Shown: positions 45,500 to 54,491 of the stretch, piece by piece | Position numbering within the stretch: the first letter of the stretch is position 1 | Layout: every line of letters begins with the position of its first letter | Source: Massilia aurea | GTDB lineage: Bacteria > Pseudomonadota > Gammaproteobacteria > Burkholderiales > Burkholderiaceae_D | DNA: 64,000 nt | Reading direction: 5' to 3' | NCBI RefSeq assembly: GCF_014200505.1 | Contig: NZ_JACHBX010000001.1 | Span: 434,001-498,000 of the forward strand | The notes under the pieces: model-generated | The model's input: the letters and a program-made list of their open reading frames with translations, nothing else | Database searches by the model: none | Told to the model about the DNA's origin: nothing | Position numbers and translations under genes: made by a program

Positions 45500-46699
45500 T
45501 CAAATCGCCGCCAGCGCCCGCCGCAAATCCTCACGCTGATCGTCAATATGCTCGATCCCGACCGACAACCGGATCAGCCCGTCGCCAATCCCCAATTCGG
45601 CACGTCGCTCCGGCGGAATACTCGCATGCGTCATCAGCGCCGGATGCTCGATCAGGCTCTCGACGCCGCCCAGGCTTTCGGCCAGCGTGAACACTTCGCA
45701 CGCTTCGAGAAAACGCCGCGCACCGTCAATGTCCGTGTCCAGGTCGATCGAGACAATGCCGCCGAAACCGCCATGCATCTGATTGCGCGCCAGTGCATGC
45801 TGCGGATGCGATTCCAGCCCCGGATAGTGCACCTTGCGGACCTGCGGCTGCTGCTCGAGCCAGCTCGCCAGCAATAGCGCATTGCCGCTGCTACGCTCCA
45901 CGCGCAGGGCCAGCGTCTTGATCCCGCGCAGCACGAGGAAGCTGTCGAACGGCCCCTGGATCGCGCCCACCGAGTTCTGGATGAAGCCGAGCTTCTCGGC
46001 CAGGCCCGTCTGGTGGTCATTGGCGCCGACGATGGCCACGCCGCCGATCACGTCCGAGTGGCCGTTGATGTACTTGGTGGTCGAGTGCACGACGATGTCG
46101 AACCCGTGTTCGAGCGGGCGCTGGATGATCGGACTGGCGAACGTGTTGTCGCATACGCACAGGATGCCGCGCGCGTGGCACAGGCTCGCGATGGCGGTCA
46201 GGTCGGCCAGCTTGAGCATCGGGTTGGTGGGCGTTTCGACCCACACCATGCGCGTGGCGGGCGTGATGGCGGCGGCCAGCGCGTCCGGGTCGGACAAATC
46301 GACGTAGCTGAACGTGTGCCCGGCGCTGTCGCGGCGCACGCGTTCGAACAGGCGGTAGGTGCCGCCGTACATGTCGTCGCCAGCGACGACGTGCGAGCCG
46401 CTGGGCAGCAGTTCCAGTACGGCGGCAATCGCCGCCAGGCCCGAAGCAAACGCGAAGGCAGCGCGGCCGCCCTCGATGTCGGCCAGCGAGCGTTCGAGCG
46501 CAAAGCGCGTCGGGTTGTGCGAGCGGCCGTAGTCGAAGCCCTGGTGCACGCCCGGGCTTTCCTGGCGATAGGTCGAGGTGGCGAAGATCGGCGGCATCAC
46601 GGCGCCGGTCGCGGGTTCGGGCGACTGGCCGCCGTGGATGACGCGGGTGGCCAGATGGCGTTTGAATTCGATGGGGTGTTTGGTGTCCGGATGGGTCAC
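45500..46699 (-). CDS. Cystathionine gamma-lyase/gamma-synthase family PLP enzyme
   Basis: A 399-residue Cys/Met metabolism PLP enzyme: ATRVIHGGQSPEPATGAVMPP, FDYGRSHNPTR, the phosphate-binding ASGLAAIAAVLEL region, and the PLP-lysine motif STTKYINGHSDVIGG. It starts with GTG (46699) that overlaps the stop codon of the cystathionine beta-synthase gene (GTGA). Pairing with that gene points to reverse transsulfuration (homocysteine to cysteine), making gamma-lyase the best guess; gamma-synthase or beta-lyase activity cannot be excluded from sequence. Confidence 0.92.
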   Translation of the reverse strand: MTHPDTKHPIEFKRHLATRVIHGGQSPEPATGAVMPPIFATSTYRQESPGVHQGFDYGRSHNPTRFALERSLADIEGGRAAFAFASGLAAIAAVLELLPSGSHVVAGDDMYGGTYRLFERVRRDSAGHTFSYVDLSDPDALAAAITPATRMVWVETPTNPMLKLADLTAIASLCHARGILCVCDNTFASPIIQRPLEHGFDIVVHSTTKYINGHSDVIGGVAIVGANDHQTGLAEKLGFIQNSVGAIQGPFDSFLVLRGIKTLALRVERSSGNALLLASWLEQQPQVRKVHYPGLESHPQHALARNQMHGGFGGIVSIDLDTDIDGARRFLEACEVFTLAESLGGVESLIEHPALMTHASIPPERRAELGIGDGLIRLSVGIEHIDDQREDLRRALAAI

Positions 46700-48075
46700 G
46701 AGAGTGTCCTTCGCAGGTGATTGAGCAGGTCGTAGCGCGTGATCAGGCCAAAGAACTGCGGCCCGTCGGCGATCACGGCAGTAAGGCCCCGGTTGAGGAT
46801 GTCGCGCAGTTGCGCCATGCTCGCGCCAGGGGGCAGGGTTTGCAGGTCGGCCGTCATCGTGGACGACACCGGCGCGCTGAAATGGTCGTTCGATTGCGTG
46901 ACCTTCAGCAGCAGGTCGGATTCATCGATCAGGCCCGCCAGGCGTCCTTCGGCATCCATCACGGGCAGTTGCTGCAGGTCGCTCGAGCGCATGCGGTTAA
47001 ACGCAGTGAGCAGCGTGTCCGACGGCGCCAGCGTGATGACTTCGCCGGCGTCGTGGCGGCGCCCGATCAGGTCGCGCAGGTCGCCTGTTTTCGGGCGCGT
47101 GATCAGGCCCTGGTCGACCATCCAGCCATCGCTGTACACCTTGCTGAGGTAGCGCGTACCGGTATCGCAGACGAAGGTGACGACACGCTTGGGGCGCGTC
47201 TGCGCGCGGCAGTATTTGAGCGCCGCGGCGAGCAGGGTGCCGGTGGACGAGCCGCCCAGGATGCCTTCCTGCTGCAGCAGCAGGCGCGCGGTGGCGAAGC
47301 TTTCTTCGTCGGTGATCGTGTAGGCCTTCTTGACACGGGTAAGGTCGGCGATGCCGGGAATGAAATCTTCGCCGATGCCTTCCACGGCCCACGAGCCGGC
47401 TTGCTGCGACACGTGGCCGGTCTCGACGTATTCGGCCAGGATCGAGCCTTTCGGATCGGCCAGGATGAATTCGAGCTGGGGCGCGGCTTTCTTGAAGTAG
47501 CGCGACAGGCCGGTCAGCGTGCCGGACGAGCCGACCCCGAGCACGATCGCGTCCAGCTTGTGCTTGGCCTGGTCCCAGATCTCGGGGCCGGTCGTGGTTT
47601 CGTGGGCGCGCGGATTGGCCGGATTGTTGAACTGGTCGGCGAACCAGGCGCCGGGAATCTGCTTGGCCAGCCGCGCGGCGAGATCCTGGTAATACTCGGG
47701 GTGGCCCTTGCCGACGTCGGAGCGGGTCAGGTGGATCTCGGCGCCGAGCGCCTTGAGGTGGAGGATTTTCTCGGGTGCCATCTTGTCGGGCACGACGAGC
47801 ACGACGCGGTAGCCCTTGATGCGCGCCACCAGCGCCAGGCCCAGGCCCGTGTTGCCGGCAGTGGCTTCGACGACGGTGCCGCCGGGATTGAGCAGGCCGT
47901 CATGCTCGGCCTGTTCGATCATCGTCTTGCCGATGCGGTCCTTGATGGAGCCGCCCGGGTTTTGCGATTCGAGCTTCAGGAACAGCTGGCAGGGCCCGGT
48001 ATCGATGCGGGTCACTTCCACCATCGGGGTATCGCCAATCAGGGAAAACAGAGCCGCTTGCGACGCATGTTGCAT
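46696..48075 (-). CDS. Cystathionine beta-synthase with C-terminal CBS domains
   Basis: A 459-residue enzyme. The PLP domain (1-320) has the cysteine-synthase fold signature LESQNPGGSIKDRIGKTMIE (PLP Lys), TAGNTGLGLA and the phosphate loop GVGSSGTLTG. Two CBS motifs follow (about 335-459; ITLAPSDTLLTAFNRMRSSD and TLPPGASMAQLRDILNRG). It condenses serine and homocysteine to cystathionine. A strong GGAGG precedes ATG 48075. It forms a coupled operon with the next PLP gene. Confidence 0.94.
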   Translation of the reverse strand: MQHASQAALFSLIGDTPMVEVTRIDTGPCQLFLKLESQNPGGSIKDRIGKTMIEQAEHDGLLNPGGTVVEATAGNTGLGLALVARIKGYRVVLVVPDKMAPEKILHLKALGAEIHLTRSDVGKGHPEYYQDLAARLAKQIPGAWFADQFNNPANPRAHETTTGPEIWDQAKHKLDAIVLGVGSSGTLTGLSRYFKKAAPQLEFILADPKGSILAEYVETGHVSQQAGSWAVEGIGEDFIPGIADLTRVKKAYTITDEESFATARLLLQQEGILGGSSTGTLLAAALKYCRAQTRPKRVVTFVCDTGTRYLSKVYSDGWMVDQGLITRPKTGDLRDLIGRRHDAGEVITLAPSDTLLTAFNRMRSSDLQQLPVMDAEGRLAGLIDESDLLLKVTQSNDHFSAPVSSTMTADLQTLPPGASMAQLRDILNRGLTAVIADGPQFFGLITRYDLLNHLRRTLS

Positions 48076-48238
48076 ATTTGCCTCCGTGGAGCCGGACTGT
48101 GGCGCCGCGGATAGGGGCGCCGCGGCCGGCATGCTATGAGGAACTGGCGCGGATTGGCGCCAGGCCATATCAAAGAATCATGATACGAGGTTTCGGTGGA
48201 CGTTGCTTTGGAGCGTCTTAAGGGGTGGAGATTAGAGC

Positions 48239-49861
48239 TCAGCCTTCCGCCTTCAGCCGTCGCCACAGCGTCGTACGGCTGATCCCCAGATGATCGGCCG
48301 CCAGGTCGCGCTGCCCGCCAAAGCGCGCCAGCACCGCAGTGGCCGATTCCTGCGTTGGCCCGGCCGCGGCATCGGCAGGGGCTGCACCACGCGCCAGCTC
48401 CGGCGCCACCGACAGCATGAAACCCGGCGTCAGCGCCTGCAACGGCTCGGCCGCCAGGAACAGCGCCAGGCGCTCGGTGAGGTTGCGCAGCTCGCGCACG
48501 TTACCGGGCCAGGCATAGCCGGTGAGCAGTGGCGTGCACGCTTTCAGTTCGGCCAGCAGGTTCGGATGCGGACGCGCATCGAGCGCGGCCAGCGCACCCT
48601 TGAGCGACCATTCGAGCAGCGGCGCGATGTCCTGCACCCGTGCCCGCAGCGGCGGCAGGGCCAGGCGCAGCACCGCCAGGCGATAGAACAGGTCGGCCCG
48701 GAAGCGCCCGTCGCGCACGCGCGCCTCCAGGTCGCAGTGCGTGGCGCTGATCACGCGCACGTCGATCGGCACCGGCCGCGTGCCGCCCACGCGCATCACT
48801 TCACGTTCTTCGAGCACGCGCAGCAGGCGTGTTTGCAGGCTCAGTGGCATTTCGCCGATCTCGTCGAGAAACAGCGTGCCGCCATTGGCCGCTTCGAACA
48901 GGCCCGCGTGCCCGCCACGGCGCGCGCCGGTGAAGGCGCCGTCTTCATGGCCGAACAGTTCGGATTCGAGCAGCGACTCGGCAATCGCGCCGCAATTGAC
49001 GGCCACGAACGGTCGGTTCGCATCCCGGCGCGGACTTTCGCGGTGGATTGCCTGCGCCACGAGTTCCTTGCCGCTGCCGGTTTCACCTTCGATCAGCACG
49101 GTGCTGGGCGAGCGCGCGTACAGCACGACGGTCTGGCGCAGCTGCTGCATCGCGGGCGAGTCGCCGCGTAAGTCGTTCAGGCCGCGCCGCAGCCGTTGCT
49201 TATCAGGGGGCGTGCTGCTGGTTCGGCTGCGGCCACGGCTGCGGTCGACCTCGAGCCGGGTCAGGCGGGCCAGTTCGAGTGCATCGTCGAACGCTTGCCG
49301 GATCGACGCCGCCGAATACAGGAACACGGCGCGCAGGCCCGCTTCCTCGGCCAGGTCGGTCACCGAGCCGGCGCCGACGATGACGGCCACGCCCAGCGCC
49401 TTGAGTTCGTCGACGGCGGCGCGCGCATCTTCCTGCGTCACATAGCTGCGCTGGACCAGGTCCAGGCCGAAGCCGGCCGCGAACTCGGCCAGCTCCGGGA
49501 GCAGGGCGCCGTAACTGACGACGCCGATGGCGCCGGGCGCGTTGCCGGCGAGTTTGCGCGCGCGCGTGAGCGCCTGCAGCACGTCAAAGCCGCTGGCCCG
49601 GGCGGCCACCACCGGCACCGAGACGCGGCTCTTGAGCCAGGCCGCGTTCGAGCCGGCCGCGATCACGACATCGCAATGCTCGGTGGCCAGTCGCTCGCGA
49701 ATGTAGGTTGCGGCCTCGTCGAACCCGATGTGCAGGGGCTCGATCGACGCCAGGTGATCGTATTCAACGGTGATGTCACGGAACAGCGCGGACAGGCGCG
49801 AGACCGACACCGTCCAGATGATGGGCTTGTCGCTGGTGGAAGAAGTGCGTGGGGAATCCAT
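48239..49861 (-). CDS. prpR: Sigma-54 dependent propionate regulator PrpR
   Basis: A 540-residue enhancer-binding protein. N-terminal PrpR-type sensor domain (about 15-200; TVSVSRLSALFRDI, VVIAAGSNAAWLKSRVSVPV), central sigma-54 activation AAA domain with Walker A GETGSGKELVAQAIH (near residue 262), the sigma-54 contact loop GAFTGARRGG, Walker B GGTLFLDEIGE, and a C-terminal Fis-type helix-turn-helix (LAADHLGISRTTLWRRLK). PrpR normally responds to 2-methylcitrate and activates the prp genes. It is divergent from yjcH-actP, and a palindrome (49892-49906) lies in the shared promoter region. The prpBC-acnD-prpF genes lie beyond actP. Confidence 0.94.
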   Translation of the reverse strand: MDSPRTSSTSDKPIIWTVSVSRLSALFRDITVEYDHLASIEPLHIGFDEAATYIRERLATEHCDVVIAAGSNAAWLKSRVSVPVVAARASGFDVLQALTRARKLAGNAPGAIGVVSYGALLPELAEFAAGFGLDLVQRSYVTQEDARAAVDELKALGVAVIVGAGSVTDLAEEAGLRAVFLYSAASIRQAFDDALELARLTRLEVDRSRGRSRTSSTPPDKQRLRRGLNDLRGDSPAMQQLRQTVVLYARSPSTVLIEGETGSGKELVAQAIHRESPRRDANRPFVAVNCGAIAESLLESELFGHEDGAFTGARRGGHAGLFEAANGGTLFLDEIGEMPLSLQTRLLRVLEEREVMRVGGTRPVPIDVRVISATHCDLEARVRDGRFRADLFYRLAVLRLALPPLRARVQDIAPLLEWSLKGALAALDARPHPNLLAELKACTPLLTGYAWPGNVRELRNLTERLALFLAAEPLQALTPGFMLSVAPELARGAAPADAAAGPTQESATAVLARFGGQRDLAADHLGISRTTLWRRLKAEG

Positions 49862-49891
49862 GTTTCAAGTGTAGTGCAAATGAAGGCCGTT

Positions 49892-49906
49892 GTTTCAGCC
49901 TGAAAC
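49892..49906. promoter_or_regulatory. Candidate PrpR operator in the prpR/yjcH promoter region
   Basis: Perfect inverted repeat GTTTCA-GCC-TGAAAC. The same arms occur at 52098-52112 upstream of prpB. An additional half-site TTTCA is near 49863. The site lies 31 bases upstream of the prpR start and about 130 bases upstream of yjcH. Confidence 0.7.
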
Positions 49907-50036
49907 GCGCCATGGGAGAACGACGGGTCGAAATTAGGCGTCCGGCGTAAGAATCCGGTAAGGGCATGCCCGTAGGATGGGTCGCAGCCAAAAAGGCAGC
50001 CGAACCACGGCACTATCAAAAGAATCAGGAGACAAA

Positions 50037-50345
50037 GTGGATCAAGACATCGTAGAACGGGTCAAGAATGACCCCAATTACCAGAAGCTCAAAAGCATCC
50101 GTTCCCGCTTCGGCTGGACGCTGACCTGGGCCATGATGATCGTGTACTACGGCTTCACGCTGCTGGTCGCGTTCAACAAGGAGTTCATGGGCACCCCGAT
50201 CGGCAACAGTGTCATCACCTGGGGCATTCCCCTGGGCCTGTTCGTCATCGTGTTCACTGTGGTGATTACCGGCATCTATGTGCGCCGCGCCAACCGCGAA
50301 TACGACGAGTTGAGCGACGCCATCCGTGCAAAGGTGGGCGCATGA
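50037..50345 (+). CDS. yjcH: DUF485 membrane protein (YjcH-like)
   Basis: A 102-residue protein with two transmembrane helices ([22 protein letters not shown] and [22 protein letters not shown]) and the family ends [17 protein letters not shown] and [12 protein letters not shown]. Such proteins accompany ActP-type symporters. GTG 50037 is the start, with AGGAG five bases upstream. Its stop overlaps the actP start (ATGA). Confidence 0.92.
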   Translation: MDQDIVERVKNDPNYQKLKSIRSRFGWTLTWAMMIVYYGFTLLVAFNKEFMGTPIGNSVITWGIPLGLFVIVFTVVITGIYVRRANREYDELSDAIRAKVGA

Positions 50346-52009
50346 TGGCCGGCGCTCGCACCTCCTCACTGCTGGCATTCGTGCTGCTGGCCGCCTCCGG
50401 CATTGCTTACGCCGCGCCCGACATGGGCCAGGCCGTTCGCCAGCCGACCAACTGGACCGCGATCAGCATGTTCGCGCTGTTCGTCGTCGGCACGCTGTTC
50501 ATCACCAAGTGGGCTGCCGCCAAGACCAAGTCGGCGTCCGACTTCTACACGGCCGGCGGCGGTATCACGGGTTTCCAGAACGGTCTGGCGATCGCAGGCG
50601 ACTTCATGTCGGCTGCATCGTTCCTCGGTATTTCGGCCGCCGTGTTCCTCGACGGTTACGATGGCCTGATCTACGCGATCGGCTTCCTGGTCGGCTGGCC
50701 TGTCATCACGTTCCTGATGGCCGAGCGCCTGCGCAACCTGGGCCGCTTCACGTTTGCCGACGTGGCCTCGTACCGCTTCGCGCAAAAGCCGATCCGCGTG
50801 TTTGCGGCGTCCGGCACGCTGGTCGTCGTCGCGTTCTACCTGATCGCGCAGATGGTCGGCGCGGGTCAGCTGATCAAGCTGCTGTTCGGTCTGGAATACT
50901 GGATCGCCGTCGTGCTGGTCGGTATCCTGATGATGGTCTACGTGCTGTTCGGCGGCATGACGGCCACCACCTGGGTTCAGATCATCAAGGCCGTGCTGCT
51001 GCTGTCGGGCGCGTCGTTCATGGCGTTCTCGGTGCTGGCACAATACAACTTCAGCCCGGCCAAGCTGTTCCAGACCGCGACCGAAGTGCATGCCAAGGGC
51101 ACCGCCATCATGGGCCCGGGCAGCTTCATCAAGGATCCGATCTCGGCCATCTCGTTCGGCATGGCGCTGATGTTCGGTACCGCCGGCCTGCCACACATCC
51201 TGATGCGCTTCTTCACCGTTCCGAGCGCGAAGGAAGCGCGCAAGTCGGTGCTGTGGGCAACCACCTGGATCGGCTACTTCTACATCCTGACCTTCATCAT
51301 CGGCTTCGGCGCGATCGTGCTGGTGGGTACCAACCCGGCATTCAAGGATGCAGCCGGTGCTCTGCTGGGCGGTAACAATATGGCGGCAGTCCACCTGGCC
51401 AAGGCCGTGGGCGGCGACGTGTTCCTGGGCTTCATCTCGGCGGTGGCGTTCGCGACCATCCTGGCCGTGGTGGCGGGCTTGACGCTGTCGGGCGCTTCGG
51501 CTGTGTCGCACGATCTGTATGCGACCGTATTCAAGAAAGGCAATGCCACCAGCGAAAACGAGCTGCGCGTATCGAAGATCACCACCATCGGCCTGGGTAT
51601 CGTGGCCGTGGTGCTGGGTATCGCTTTTGAGAAGCAGAACGTCGCCTTCATGGTGTCGCTGGCCTTCGCGATTGCCGCATCGGCCAACTTCCCGGTGCTG
51701 TTCATGTCGGTGCTGTGGAAGGACTGCACCACCCGCGGCGCCACGATCGGCGGCTTCCTCGGCCTGGCCACGGCAGTGGGCCTGACGATCGTGTCGAAAT
51801 CGGTGTGGGTCGATGTGCTGCACCATCCGGCCGCGATCTTCCCGTACGCTTCGCCAGCGATCTTCTCGATGGCAGTGGGCTTCATCGGTATCTGGCTGTT
51901 CTCGATCACCGACAAGGGTCCCCGTGCCCGGATCGACCGTGCAGGCTTCGAGGCGCAGCAAGTGCGCGCCGAGACCGGTATCGGTGCAGCGGGCGCGTCG
52001 GGTCACTAA
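50342..52009 (+). CDS. actP: Cation/acetate symporter ActP
   Basis: A 555-residue sodium:solute symporter family protein: signal-like N-terminus, 13 or so helices, [31 protein letters not shown] (conserved first helix), [19 protein letters not shown] and the C-terminal [22 protein letters not shown]. The family takes up acetate and other short monocarboxylates. Its place between prpR and prpB, and the candidate PrpR operator upstream of its operon, suggest that propionate is a physiological substrate; this is inference. A strong terminator follows. Confidence 0.92.
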   Translation: MMAGARTSSLLAFVLLAASGIAYAAPDMGQAVRQPTNWTAISMFALFVVGTLFITKWAAAKTKSASDFYTAGGGITGFQNGLAIAGDFMSAASFLGISAAVFLDGYDGLIYAIGFLVGWPVITFLMAERLRNLGRFTFADVASYRFAQKPIRVFAASGTLVVVAFYLIAQMVGAGQLIKLLFGLEYWIAVVLVGILMMVYVLFGGMTATTWVQIIKAVLLLSGASFMAFSVLAQYNFSPAKLFQTATEVHAKGTAIMGPGSFIKDPISAISFGMALMFGTAGLPHILMRFFTVPSAKEARKSVLWATTWIGYFYILTFIIGFGAIVLVGTNPAFKDAAGALLGGNNMAAVHLAKAVGGDVFLGFISAVAFATILAVVAGLTLSGASAVSHDLYATVFKKGNATSENELRVSKITTIGLGIVAVVLGIAFEKQNVAFMVSLAFAIAASANFPVLFMSVLWKDCTTRGATIGGFLGLATAVGLTIVSKSVWVDVLHHPAAIFPYASPAIFSMAVGFIGIWLFSITDKGPRARIDRAGFEAQQVRAETGIGAAGASGH

Positions 52010-52030
52010 GACCGGCCAGCTATCCAATCA

Positions 52031-52067
52031 ACCGGGTGTGCGCCGCAAGGCGCCACCCGGTTTTTTT
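52031..52067 (+). terminator. Intrinsic terminator after actP
   Basis: Stem ACCGGGTG(T)GCGCC / GGCGC(C)ACCCGGT with the loop GCAA and a T7 tail. Confidence 0.92.
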
Positions 52068-52097
52068 GCGTCTGCGTGTTTCATGTTTCAAGCTGGC

Positions 52098-52112
52098 GTT
52101 TCAGAGTGAAAC
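52098..52112. promoter_or_regulatory. Candidate PrpR operator upstream of prpB
   Basis: Perfect inverted repeat GTTTCA-GAG-TGAAAC, same arms as 49892-49906. Its centre is about 100 bases upstream of the sigma-54 promoter at 52197-52212, a normal distance for an enhancer site. A half-site TTTCA lies nearby (about 52085). A further inverted repeat AAGCAC-GCAA-GTGCTT is at 52149-52164. Confidence 0.75.
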
Positions 52113-52196
52113 AATGGCCGGTGTGTTTGAGGACGATTTGGGTAGAATAAGCACGCAAGTGCTTGAAATGGCGGGACATGGCGTATCAACCAACGC

Positions 52197-52212
52197 TGGC
52201 ACGGTGCTTGCA
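52197..52212 (+). promoter_or_regulatory. Sigma-54 promoter of prpB
   Basis: TGGCACGGTGCTTGCA matches the -24/-12 consensus (TGGCAC, N5, TTGCA) completely, with GG and GC at the required spacing. Transcription should start near 52224, 30 bases before the prpB ATG. Confidence 0.9.
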
Positions 52213-52253
52213 ATGAAGACCATAACTTCTTCACCGTGATGACAAGGACCAGC

Positions 52254-53144
52254 ATGAGCAAACTTTCCGCAGGCGCCGCCTTCCGCCAGGCGATCCTCGA
52301 TGAATCCCCGCTGCAAGTCGTGGGCGCGATCAACGCCAACCACGCATTGCTGGCCAAGCGCGCCGGCTTCAAGGCCATCTACCTGTCCGGTGGCGGCGTC
52401 GCTGCCGGCTCCCTCGGCCTGCCCGACCTGGGCATCTCGAACCTCGACGACGTGCTGGTCGACGTGCGCCGCATCACCGACGTGTGCGACCTGCCGTTGC
52501 TGGTCGACGTCGACACGGGTTTCGGCGCCTCGGCCTTCAACGTCGCGCGCACTGTGCGTTCGCTGTCCAAGGCTGGCGCGGCTGCCTGTCATATCGAAGA
52601 CCAGGTCGGCGCCAAACGCTGCGGCCACCGGCCGGGCAAGGAAATCGTCAGCAAGGAAGAAATGGTCGACCGCATCCGCGCCGCTGCCGACGCGCGCCTG
52701 GACGACGACTTCGTGATCATGGCGCGCACCGATGCGCTGGCCGTCGAAGGCCTGGACGCGGCAATCGAGCGCGCCGTGGCCTGCGTCGAAGCAGGCGCCG
52801 ACATGATCTTCCCGGAAGCGATGACGACGCTCGACATGTACAAGCGCTTCGCCGATGCGGTCAAGGTCCCGGTGCTGGCCAACATCACCGAGTTCGGCGC
52901 CACGCCGCTGTTTACCGTCGACGAACTGGCTGGCGCTGGCGTCGGCCTGGTGCTGTATCCGCTGTCGGCGTTTCGCGCGATGAACAAGGCCGCCGAAAAC
53001 GTCTACACCGCGATCCGCCGCGACGGCACGCAGCAGAACGTGATCGACACGATGCAGACGCGCGCCGAACTGTATGACCGCATCGATTACCACAGCTACG
53101 AGCAGAAGCTCGACGCGCTGTTTGCCCAGAACAAAGTCAAGTAA
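52254..53144 (+). CDS. prpB: 2-methylisocitrate lyase PrpB
   Basis: A 296-residue enzyme of the isocitrate lyase/PEP mutase superfamily: [32 protein letters not shown] (metal-binding Asp), [17 protein letters not shown] (active-site Cys in KRCGH) and the C-terminal [14 protein letters not shown] segment ([11 protein letters not shown]). It cleaves 2-methylisocitrate to pyruvate and succinate, the last step of the cycle. ATG 52254 follows AAGGA. First gene of prpB-prpC-acnD-prpF. Confidence 0.97.
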   Translation: MSKLSAGAAFRQAILDESPLQVVGAINANHALLAKRAGFKAIYLSGGGVAAGSLGLPDLGISNLDDVLVDVRRITDVCDLPLLVDVDTGFGASAFNVARTVRSLSKAGAAACHIEDQVGAKRCGHRPGKEIVSKEEMVDRIRAAADARLDDDFVIMARTDALAVEGLDAAIERAVACVEAGADMIFPEAMTTLDMYKRFADAVKVPVLANITEFGATPLFTVDELAGAGVGLVLYPLSAFRAMNKAAENVYTAIRRDGTQQNVIDTMQTRAELYDRIDYHSYEQKLDALFAQNKVK

Positions 53145-53155
53145 GGAGATCACAC

Positions 53156-54316
53156 ATGACTACGCAGAACCAGGAAACCCCGACCTTCAAGCCGAAGAAA
53201 TCCGTCGCCCTGTCCGGCGTCGCCGCTGGTAACACCGCTCTGTGCTCGGTCGGCAAATCGGGCAACGACCTGCATTACCGCGGCTACGATATCCTCGACA
53301 TCGCGACCACCAGCGAATTCGAGGAAATCGCCTACCTGCTGGTGCACGGCAAGCTGCCGAATGACGGCGAACTGCGCGGCTACAAGGCCAAGCTGCGCTC
53401 GCTGCGTGGCCTGCCGCAGGCGCTGAAAAGCGCGCTCGAAGCGTTGCCGGCCAATGCCCATCCGATGGACGTGATGCGCACGGGCGTGTCGGTCCTGGGC
53501 TGCACGCTGCCCGAGAAGGATGACCACCACATCACCGGCGCGCGCGATATCGCCGACCGCCTGATGGCATCGTTCGGCTCGATGCTGCTGTACTGGTACC
53601 ACTTCAGCCACAGCGGCAAACGCATCGAGGTGAATACCGACGACGATTCGATCGGCGGCCACTTCCTGCACCTGCTGCACGGCTTCGCGCCGAAGGAATC
53701 GTGGGTGCGCGCGATGCACACGTCGCTGATCCTGTACGCCGAACACGAATTCAATGCCTCGACCTTCACCGCCCGCGTGATTGCCGGCACCGGCTCGGAC
53801 ATGCACTCGGCGATCACCGGCGCGATCGGCGCGCTGCGCGGACCGAAGCACGGCGGCGCCAACGAAGTCGCGCACGATATCCAGAAGCGCTACGACAACC
53901 CGGACGAAGCCGAGGCCGATATCCGCAACCGCGTGGCCAACAAGGAAGTCGTGATCGGCTTCGGTCATCCGGTCTACACGATCTCGGACCCGCGCAACAA
54001 GGTGATCAAGGAAGTGGCGCGCACCTTGTCGGAAGAGGGCGGCTCGATGAAGATGTTCGACATCGCCGAGCGCCTCGAAACGGTGATGTGGGATGTGAAA
54101 AAGATGTTCCCGAACCTGGACTGGTTCTCGGCCGTGTCGTACCACATGATGGGCGTGCCGACGGCGATGTTCACGCCGCTGTTCGTCATCGCGCGCACGT
54201 CGGGCTGGGCGGCGCACGTCATCGAGCAGCGCATCGACAACAAGATCATCCGCCCGAGCGCCAATTACGTGGGGCCGGAGGATCTGCAGTTCGTGCCGCT
54301 GGCAGAGCGCAAGTAA
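53156..54316 (+). CDS. prpC: 2-methylcitrate synthase PrpC
   Basis: A 386-residue citrate synthase family protein: [24 protein letters not shown], catalytic regions [36 protein letters not shown] and the histidine-bearing [13 protein letters not shown]. It joins propionyl-CoA and oxaloacetate. AAGGAG lies 7 bases upstream, 11 bases after prpB, so the genes are cotranscribed. Context separates it from ordinary citrate synthase. Confidence 0.96.
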   Translation: MTTQNQETPTFKPKKSVALSGVAAGNTALCSVGKSGNDLHYRGYDILDIATTSEFEEIAYLLVHGKLPNDGELRGYKAKLRSLRGLPQALKSALEALPANAHPMDVMRTGVSVLGCTLPEKDDHHITGARDIADRLMASFGSMLLYWYHFSHSGKRIEVNTDDDSIGGHFLHLLHGFAPKESWVRAMHTSLILYAEHEFNASTFTARVIAGTGSDMHSAITGAIGALRGPKHGGANEVAHDIQKRYDNPDEAEADIRNRVANKEVVIGFGHPVYTISDPRNKVIKEVARTLSEEGGSMKMFDIAERLETVMWDVKKMFPNLDWFSAVSYHMMGVPTAMFTPLFVIARTSGWAAHVIEQRIDNKIIRPSANYVGPEDLQFVPLAERK

Positions 54317-54354
54317 CGCAAATAAGCGCAGCCACTTGACCACCAACTCCGGCA

Positions 54355-54457
54355 CGTCGTTCCCGCGCAGGCGGGAATCCAAGTTCAGCCCAGGTGACCA
54401 CTATCAGCGTTCCTGGCTTGCTAATTGACTTGGGTTCCCGCCTTCGCGGGAACGACG
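54355..54457. repeat. Large inverted pair of REP-like repeats, family B
   Basis: Left arm CGTCGTTCCCGCGCAGGCGG... continuing to GAATCCAAGT (54355-54384); right arm ACTTGGGTTCCCGCCTTCGC... to GGAACGACG (54428-54457), its near-perfect reverse complement. Each arm itself forms a GCGGGAA/TTCCCGC hairpin. The 43 bases between are unique. The element lies inside the operon between prpC and acnD. Confidence 0.85.
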
Positions 54458-54491
54458 GTTTCGGGGTTAGCTAAAAAGATCGAACACCGCC

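Noticed and set aside
49907-50036. Sigma-54 promoter before yjcH-actP
   Set aside because: The best GG-N10-GC match (near 49970-49990) departs strongly from TGGCAC/TTGCA, so it is not reported.
50366-52027. A 553-codon antisense frame opposite actP
   Set aside because: Shadow frame; actP is certain and the antisense product is His/Gln/Asp/Arg-rich with no hydrophobic or catalytic pattern.
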